Positions 58,607-64,000 of a stretch of 64,000 nucleotides of DNA are shown piece after piece. Position 1 is the first letter of the stretch. Each line of letters begins with the position of its first letter. A program made the position numbers and the translations under genes. The stretch spans positions 1 to 64,000 of the forward strand of contig SUTF01000007.1 of the NCBI GenBank assembly GCA_015063005.1. Reading direction: 5' to 3'. The DNA is from Methanobrevibacter millerae. Lineage in GTDB: Archaea; Methanobacteriota; Methanobacteria; Methanobacteriales; Methanobacteriaceae. The notes under the pieces were generated by a model, which searched no databases, had not been told where the DNA came from, and was given only the letters and a program-made list of their open reading frames with translations.

Positions 58607-60379
58607 ATGAGTGGAAGAGATATAGGAAACATAGTGGAGTTGGTGAAAAATGACTTTAAGACTGCTCGTTCTAATCCTATTGTCATCATCACGTTAATCG
58701 GAATCATAATATTGCCTTCATTATATGCGGTCATTAATATTGATGCTTGTTGGGATCCATATGAAAAAACTGGTGATATGGAGTTTGCAATAGCAAATAT
58801 GGATAATGGAACTGTATATGAAGGTTACCAGATGAATGTTGGTGATGATTTAGTGGAGGGGCTTAAAAACAACACGAAATTCCATTGGGTATATGTGGAT
58901 GAAAGCACTCTGCGGGAGGGAGTTCATAATGGAACGTATTATGCAGGTATTGTCATCCCTAAAAATCTGAGTGAAAATGTGGTTTCAATCACAACAGATA
59001 ATCCTCAGTCTGCAAAATTAATCTATATTGTAAACGACAAGACCAATCCTGTTGCTCCAAGAATTGCTCAGCAGGGTGCAAATGCAATTTATAGTGAAAT
59101 GAATGCTAAAATCATCCAATTTATTAATTTAGCGGCTTATGGTAAATTAGGTGAATTGCAGGCAGGTTTGGCATCAGGTGCATCTCAAATGTCTTCAGGA
59201 GCAGTTCAATTGTCTTCTGGTGCAGCTCAAGTTTCATCAGGTGCAGCTCAAGTTGCAGATGGGGAAAGCCAAGTTGCAAATGGAGCGGCACAGATAACGG
59301 ATGGTGCATCACAGCTTTCCGGAGGTGCTGAACAGGTTGCAACTGGTTGGAGTACAGTTCAGGATAAGGTGTCTCAGGCAGAATCCAAAATCAATATTTC
59401 TCAACAGGATATTGACAAATTGCCTGATGGAAAAGTTAAAGATACTGTAAATACATTGATTGGCTATAAGAATTCCGCTGACCAACTGATTCAGGGTACT
59501 AATGATGTCGCTCAGGGTTCACTTAAGTTATCATTAAGTTCAGCCCAGCTTGCTGAAGGTTCAACCGAATTGGCTAAAGGTTCTTTAAGCTTGGCAGCAG
59601 GTGCGGAGTTATTGTCTAATGCAGCAGCTTATGCATTAATAACAGCAGCCTCTTCACTTTCAGGTGCGGCAAACTCATTGGCTGGTGTAACCGGAATAAA
59701 TGAAACAATATTGGGCGAATATTTCTACTCTCCGATTACATTAGAACATATTGATGAGTATCCTGTTGACCATTATGGTGATCAGGTAGCACCGTTCTAT
59801 ATAGTATTGTCCATGTGGGTTGGAGCTTTAATTACCTGTGCAATGGTATCTCCTGGAACCAGTACCGGAACCAAATACTCCCCATTGGAAATGTACTTTG
59901 GTAAATTGGCATTGTATCTGGTTATATCAGTATTCCAGTCAATAGTTACCATTATACTGTGTTTAGCTATTGGAATAAGTGTGGATAATATGATAGTGTT
60001 TATATTGTCGTCAATATTCATATCGATAGTATTCATGACGCTCATGTATTCATTTGTCTCAGCGTTAGGACAAGTCGGAAAAGTATTAGGTATTTTACTT
60101 TTAGTGTTCCAAATTTCAGGAACCGGTGGTGTTTATCCAATTGAAATTATGAATCCTATTTTCCAGGCTTTATATCCATACCTGCCGATGACTTATGCTA
60201 TAAACATTTTAAGGGAATCTTTATTAGGTTTAATTTGGAGCAATTATATATCTTCATTCGTAGTGCTGCTGGGTATTGTAATAGCAACGGTAATAGTGTC
60301 TCTTATCATTAAGGAGAAAGCAGATAAGCTTTCCCATTACTTTGAAGATAAACTTGATGAATCCAAGTTATTCTGGTAA
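58607..60379 (+). CDS. YhgE/Pip-family ABC-2-type membrane protein
   Basis: A 590-residue protein. One N-terminal helix (NPIVIITLIGIIILPSLYAVINIDACWDPY) and a beta-rich extracytoplasmic region (IANMDNGTVYEGYQMNVGDDL) are typical of YhgE/Pip. A repetitive Ala/Gly/Ser helical segment follows (about 180-250: SSGAAQVSSGAAQVADGESQ). Five or six C-terminal ABC-2 helices start near residue 400. Family members include the phage infection protein of Lactococcus and the EsaA type VII-secretion protein, so export or receptor roles are possible. No ATPase gene is adjacent. A GAGGTAATGAA context supports the start. Confidence 0.9.
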   Translation: MSGRDIGNIVELVKNDFKTARSNPIVIITLIGIIILPSLYAVINIDACWDPYEKTGDMEFAIANMDNGTVYEGYQMNVGDDLVEGLKNNTKFHWVYVDESTLREGVHNGTYYAGIVIPKNLSENVVSITTDNPQSAKLIYIVNDKTNPVAPRIAQQGANAIYSEMNAKIIQFINLAAYGKLGELQAGLASGASQMSSGAVQLSSGAAQVSSGAAQVADGESQVANGAAQITDGASQLSGGAEQVATGWSTVQDKVSQAESKINISQQDIDKLPDGKVKDTVNTLIGYKNSADQLIQGTNDVAQGSLKLSLSSAQLAEGSTELAKGSLSLAAGAELLSNAAAYALITAASSLSGAANSLAGVTGINETILGEYFYSPITLEHIDEYPVDHYGDQVAPFYIVLSMWVGALITCAMVSPGTSTGTKYSPLEMYFGKLALYLVISVFQSIVTIILCLAIGISVDNMIVFILSSIFISIVFMTLMYSFVSALGQVGKVLGILLLVFQISGTGGVYPIEIMNPIFQALYPYLPMTYAINILRESLLGLIWSNYISSFVVLLGIVIATVIVSLIIKEKADKLSHYFEDKLDESKLFW

Positions 60380-60390
60380 ATTTGATTATT

Positions 60391-60425
60391 TTCTAGCTAT
60401 TGACTTAGCTAGAATCTTTTTTTAT
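60391..60425 (+). terminator. Terminator after YhgE/Pip gene
   Basis: Perfect 9-bp stem TTCTAGCTA / TAGCTAGAA with a 6-nt loop, followed by a T-rich tract. Confidence 0.78.
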
Positions 60426-60443
60426 TTTTTTTGGTGATATTTT

Positions 60444-60761
60444 ATGGAATTCTGTCCAAATTGCGGTTCAATGCTAATGCCTAGGGATGGCATAATCAAG
60501 TGTTCGTGCGGCTTTGAAAAGTCTCTTTCCGATAACGATTTGGAAGAGCAATATAAATTCGAAGGCGAAAAGAACAAGGATTTGGAAGTCATTGTCACGG
60601 ATAACAATAATGTTGCATTGCCTACAACAAGAATTACCTGCTATAAATGTGGCGGAACAAAGGGATATTGGTGGACGGTGCAGACACGCTCTGCAGATGA
60701 GGCACCAACCAATTTCATCAGATGCGCTAAGTGCGGAAACACTTGGAGAAGCTCAAATTAA
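60444..60761 (+). CDS. Transcription elongation factor S (TFS)
   Basis: A 105-residue archaeal TFIIS homologue that stimulates RNA polymerase to cleave backtracked RNA. The N-terminal zinc ribbon is CPNCGSML ... CSCGF (4-26). The C-terminal ribbon is CYKCGGTKGYWWTVQTRSADEAPTNFIRCAKCGNTW (about 68-103), with the acidic pair DE in RSADEAPT that reaches into the active site. GGTGAT lies before the ATG. It stands alone between terminators. Confidence 0.95.
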   Translation: MEFCPNCGSMLMPRDGIIKCSCGFEKSLSDNDLEEQYKFEGEKNKDLEVIVTDNNNVALPTTRITCYKCGGTKGYWWTVQTRSADEAPTNFIRCAKCGNTWRSSN

Positions 60762-60839
60762 ATCATCATATCCAACTTTTTTAAATAATATTATTAATAT
60801 AATATTAAATGAAGATACTTTTGTATCGGAGATGATAAT

Positions 60840-61385
60840 ATGGCAGATTTAAAAGGCACAAAAACTGAAGAAAATTTAAAAGCTGCACTCGCAGGTGAAT
60901 CTCAAGCTCGTGTAAAATATGAATTTTACGCATCCCAAGCTAAAAAAGATGGTTACGTTGAAATCAAGGAAATTTTCCAGGAATCATCTGACAATGAAAA
61001 GGAACATGCAAAAATATGGTTCAAATTGTTGAATGGTGGTAAAGTACCTCCTACAACAGATAACCTTGCGGATGCAGCAGCTGGAGAACATGAAGAATGG
61101 ACTGTAATGTATAAGGAATTCGCTGAAACTGCTCGTGAAGAAGGTTTAGACGATATTGCAGACTTATTCGATGCAGCAGCAGCTACCGAAAAAGCTCACG
61201 AAGAAAGATACAATGCATTATCTGAAAAAATTGCAGCAGATAAAGTCTTCAAAAAAGATGAAGAAATTGCATGGAAATGTAATAACTGTGGTTACATCCA
61301 TTATGGAAAAGAAGCTCCTGAAGTATGTCCATTATGTGATCACCCACAAGCTCACTTCAGAAAAAAAGATGAAAGTTATATCTAA
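60840..61385 (+). CDS. Rubrerythrin
   Basis: A 181-residue peroxide reductase with a di-iron four-helix bundle and a C-terminal rubredoxin domain. Bundle ligands are in AALAGESQARVKYEFYASQ, QESSDNEKEHAKIW, AAGEHEEW and AAATEKAHEERY. The rubredoxin knuckles are WKCNNCGYIHYG and CPLCDHPQ. It protects this strict anaerobe from hydrogen peroxide, probably with ferritin as iron sink. GGAGATGATAAT precedes the ATG and a TATA-like TTAATATAATATT lies near 60793. Confidence 0.96.
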   Translation: MADLKGTKTEENLKAALAGESQARVKYEFYASQAKKDGYVEIKEIFQESSDNEKEHAKIWFKLLNGGKVPPTTDNLADAAAGEHEEWTVMYKEFAETAREEGLDDIADLFDAAAATEKAHEERYNALSEKIAADKVFKKDEEIAWKCNNCGYIHYGKEAPEVCPLCDHPQAHFRKKDESYI

Positions 61386-61536
61386 ATCTTTTTTCTTTTC
61401 TTTTTTTGTTTATTTGGGTGTTGACTTTTCAATAAAAATAATTCGTTACACTTAAATTATTAATTATCATTTAAAATTAATATTGACTTGTTTTAGCCCA
61501 TAAATTATTTAATTTATAAGGGTCAATAGTTTAGTA

Positions 61537-63099
61537 ATGAAAGAAGTACAGAAGACATTCAAATCAATTGTGGAAAATCCAAGACATATTTTTAAACTTA
61601 CTATACAGGGCATTCTAGTTGGTATTTTCTCCGGTTTGATGGTATGTCTGTATAGATTTCTTTTAAATGGATCTGAAGATATATTGAGGAGTTATTTAAG
61701 TATAATTAATGGCAATATAATTTATATTATTCTATTTTTTGCGTTCTTAATAGCTTTGGCATTATTGACTGCATATCTGATGCGTTGGGAAAGCGATGCA
61801 AGGGGAAGCGGTATTCCTCAGGTAAATGCAGAGCTTAAAGGATTTATGGATGTCAACTGGTATAAGACATTATTTGCAAAAATAGTTGGAGGAATCTTCA
61901 CTGCATTGGGCGGTCTTTCTCTTGGTCCTGAAGGTCCGTCAGTTCAAATTGGTGCAATGGCCGGAAAAGGAGTTTCCAAATTATTCAAGGAATCCAAAAC
62001 TGATGAGTTGAGACTTGTTCTTGTCGGGTCTGCCGTTGGTATTACAGCAGCATTCAATGCTCCATTGGCGGGTGTTATTTTTATTTTGGAAGAGATAAAT
62101 CATGGTTTTGATAAAACCTTGGTTTTTGTTGCTCTGGTTTCTGCCATTGTGTCTGATTTCATATCAAAAATGATTTTTGGCCAATCCACTGTACTGTCTT
62201 TTCCGATAGCCAACATTCCTTTGTCTTCATATTGGCTTTTGGTATTGCTTGGTGTATTATTAGGTCTTTTAGGATATCTTTATAATGTCGGAATGATTAA
62301 GGCAGAGGATTTGTGGGCTAAAATTCCAAATTTGAGTTTGGAAGTCAAATTCATCATTGTATTTGTAGTTTCAGGTATTATAGCTTTAATAATGCCTGAG
62401 ATAAGTGACGGAGGACATTTCATGATGGGAATGCTTGATGTTGCCGTTCCGTCCCTTGGATTGCTTTTAATCTATTTTGTTGCAAAAGCACTATTTTCAA
62501 TATTTTCCTTTTCATCAGGAGCTCCGGGCGGAATATTTTTACCTATTCTTGTTTTGGGAGCTTACATAGGTGCTATTTTTGCATCAGTTTTCATTCCGAT
62601 TTGCGGTCTTGAAGGCATTTTGGTTTATAGGTTCATTATAATTTCAATGGCAGGATTTTTCACGGCAACTGTAAGGTCACCGATTACGGGCATAGTTCTT
62701 CTCTCAGAAATGAGCGGTTCAACCGAAGCTTTGGTGTCAATGCTGGTTGTCTGTCTGATAGCATATGTGGTACCTACATTGCTTGGAAATGAACCGATAT
62801 ATGAATCTCTTTTGGAAAGATTGCTAAACAGACGCCAGGAAAAGTTCACTCCAGAGCCTTCACGTCATGTATTGTCCGAATATATTGTTCCTTTGGAGTG
62901 CAAATATATTGGTGTTAAAATCAAAAACATTCCGTTTCCTAAAAACTCAATTGTAGTATCTGTCATTAGGAATGGAAGTTATGTCATTGCACAGGAAGAT
63001 TTTCAGATAAATTATGGTGATCAGATTCATATTTTAACTGATGTGAATGATTTTCCATATGCAAACCGTGAGATAGAAGAGATAATTAATGGAAAATGA
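61537..63099 (+). CDS. ClC-type chloride channel/transporter with TrkA-C domain
   Basis: A 520-residue ClC protein. Signature loops are SGIPQVNAEL (GSGIP), GLSLGPEGPSVQIGAM (the gating Glu in GPEGP) and GAPGGIFLPILVLGAYIG. About 440 residues form the channel, followed by a RCK/TrkA-C domain (about 445-520: ECKYIGVKIKNIPFPKNSIVVSVIRNG) that may bind a nucleotide. It is likely a Cl-/H+ exchanger for ion or acid balance. No ribosome site is clear before the ATG, so the leader may be short. Confidence 0.93.
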   Translation: MKEVQKTFKSIVENPRHIFKLTIQGILVGIFSGLMVCLYRFLLNGSEDILRSYLSIINGNIIYIILFFAFLIALALLTAYLMRWESDARGSGIPQVNAELKGFMDVNWYKTLFAKIVGGIFTALGGLSLGPEGPSVQIGAMAGKGVSKLFKESKTDELRLVLVGSAVGITAAFNAPLAGVIFILEEINHGFDKTLVFVALVSAIVSDFISKMIFGQSTVLSFPIANIPLSSYWLLVLLGVLLGLLGYLYNVGMIKAEDLWAKIPNLSLEVKFIIVFVVSGIIALIMPEISDGGHFMMGMLDVAVPSLGLLLIYFVAKALFSIFSFSSGAPGGIFLPILVLGAYIGAIFASVFIPICGLEGILVYRFIIISMAGFFTATVRSPITGIVLLSEMSGSTEALVSMLVVCLIAYVVPTLLGNEPIYESLLERLLNRRQEKFTPEPSRHVLSEYIVPLECKYIGVKIKNIPFPKNSIVVSVIRNGSYVIAQEDFQINYGDQIHILTDVNDFPYANREIEEIINGK

Positions 63100-63277
63100 T
63101 TGCTTTTATCTACATATTCTAAATTAAATATTTGAAATTCTTACTTTAATTCTATTTAATTAATTTAATATTTAATAAAACTATTATTTTTACTGAGTCC
63201 TATTAAGAATATTGTTCATATCTTCAACTAAATGGCAGGTAAATATTTTTAAATATTTTCAAATTCATAATATTACT

Positions 63278-63778
63278 ATGAATCCGATTTTTGAAAGGCA
63301 TAGTGTTAGGAAATATTTGGATGATGAAGTTTCCAACAGTCAGATTGATAATCTTTTGAAAGCAGGTATGCAGGCACCATCTGCATGCAATCAGCAGGCC
63401 TGGGAATTCATCGTGATTGAAGATGATGAGGACAAAACTGCAATTTCTGAAATGCATCAGTTTGCAAAGCCTGCCAAAGACGCATCAAAGCTCATAGTTG
63501 TTTTGGGAAACTTGAATGAGGCTAAAATTGAATCAATGATTCAGCAGGATCTGGGTGCATGCTGTGAAAATATTCTTCTTCAGGCAACATATGATGGTTT
63601 GGGTGCAGTATGGTTAGGTTTTCATCCGATAGAGGATAGGTGTGTAAAGATTAGGGAATATCTTAATATTCCAGATTATTGCATTCCCTTTGCCGTAATT
63701 TGTGTTGGTGTACCTGCAGCAAGTAATGATGTAAAGTTAAGGTATGATGGCTCAAAAGTTCATTATAATAGATATTAG
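63278..63778 (+). CDS. Nitroreductase-family protein
   Basis: A 166-residue FMN nitroreductase-fold protein: MNPIFERHSVRKYLDDEVSNSQI, GMQAPSACNQQAWEFIVIE, DLGACCENILLQATYDGLGAVWLGFHP. It is a paralogue of the nitroreductase near 37.7 kb. The ATG at 63278 matches the family N-terminus and follows an A/T box near 63245-63260, so the transcript is probably nearly leaderless. An upstream TTG at 63212 would add unsupported residues. The stop overlaps the end of the convergent regulator by 4 nt. Confidence 0.9.
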   Translation: MNPIFERHSVRKYLDDEVSNSQIDNLLKAGMQAPSACNQQAWEFIVIEDDEDKTAISEMHQFAKPAKDASKLIVVLGNLNEAKIESMIQQDLGACCENILLQATYDGLGAVWLGFHPIEDRCVKIREYLNIPDYCIPFAVICVGVPAASNDVKLRYDGSKVHYNRY

Positions 63779-64000
63779 AGATATTTGAGAATCTCCAAAC
63801 CTTTTGGTGTGCATTTGTATAAACGTCCTTTTCTTACTTCCTCGTTTACACATATCACGATGTCCTGTTTTTTCAAATCAGCTAAAGCAGCGGAAACTTG
63901 GCTGGTTCTGATACCAATGTCTTTGGCAATTTCAGAAGGCATTTTGATATCGTCGCCAATGCTTTTTAATGTGTTTGTTCTATATGGTGAAATCTTAATA
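63775..64000 (-). CDS. Winged-helix transcriptional regulator (partial, runs off the right edge)
   Basis: The last 74 residues are visible on the minus strand: ISPYRTNTLKSIGDDI, then a helix-turn-helix (MPSEIAKDIGIRTSQVSAAL), a wing (ADLKKQDIVICVNEEVRKGR) and the end LYKCTPKGLEILKYL. It resembles the MarR/ArsR-like winged-helix proteins common in methanogens. It is convergent with the nitroreductase (4-nt overlap). Its N-terminus lies beyond the window. Confidence 0.8.
   Translation of the reverse strand, partial: IKISPYRTNTLKSIGDDIKMPSEIAKDIGIRTSQVSAALADLKKQDIVICVNEEVRKGRLYKCTPKGLEILKYL

Noticed and set aside
1..64000. tRNA or rRNA genes, phage or insertion sequences
   Set aside because: No cloverleaf-type sequence, rRNA motif, integrase or transposase was seen in the gaps or among the proteins.

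Overview
The window is chromosomal DNA of a methanogenic archaeon of the Methanobacteriaceae, most likely Methanobrevibacter. The evidence is the strongly AT-rich sequence, archaeal TATA boxes with GGTGA/GGAGG ribosome sites, the methyl-coenzyme M reductase activation component A2, the F430 biosynthesis reductase CfbC, an archaeal-lipid geranylgeranyl reductase, F420-linked FdhB and MvhD, transcription factor S, and very large secreted adhesin-like proteins. No tRNA, rRNA, CRISPR array, insertion sequence or phage was seen.

Layout. 1-13.4 kb: a HisA-like barrel protein, a small unlisted membrane protein, a metal efflux pump, a PfkB kinase, a giant DUF4011-type helicase/nuclease carrying a roughly 1000-residue acidic insert, UvrC and two hypothetical proteins. 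13.4-23.5 kb: mostly co-directional housekeeping and methanogen genes (A2, UspA, ferredoxin plus geranylgeranyl reductase, GalE, PurF, U32 peptidase, CfbC, HAD phosphatase, ArsC-like). 23.5-27.9 kb: a symmetrical peptide-natural-product locus. Two paralogous HxlR regulators flank two divergently transcribed Cys-repeat precursor peptides, with a radical SAM/SPASM maturase, a medium-chain dehydrogenase and an FMN-barrel/ferredoxin fusion between them. The second precursor (minus strand, 53 aa) is short and easily missed. 28-40 kb: SerS, AIM24-like, an adhesin-like protein without a signal peptide, decayed gene remnants, a candidate structured RNA, UbiB kinase, DUF308, flavodoxin, nitroreductase, MalY aminotransferase and NudC. 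40-43.6 kb: an FdhA-like/FdhB/MvhD operon in which the alpha subunit is half length and lacks the loop carrying the catalytic Cys/Sec. 44-47 kb: ferritin, an M14-like hydrolase, ACT and aryl-CoA ligase genes. 47-58.4 kb: a DUF3344 adhesin-like protein, a membrane-anchored extracellular CobN-like chelatase, DUF2162, ExbB/TolQ and DUF2149. This gene order resembles the bacterial hmuSTUV haem-acquisition genes. 58.6-64 kb: YhgE/Pip, TFS, rubrerythrin, ClC channel, nitroreductase and a partial winged-helix regulator.

Two systems stand out. The first is the ACGSD-repeat peptide locus: two targets with a shared leader, one maturase, two redox-type tailoring genes, and palindromic operators in both divergent promoter regions. 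The second is a putative tetrapyrrole or metal acquisition system. Its adhesin and chelatase promoters each carry two copies of the palindrome AAAGTAwTACTTT (or a close variant) 32 bp apart, just upstream of the TATA box. The same motif precedes the FdhA-like/FdhB/MvhD operon, which suggests one regulon. All family assignments come from reading motifs and from memory; no database search was run.
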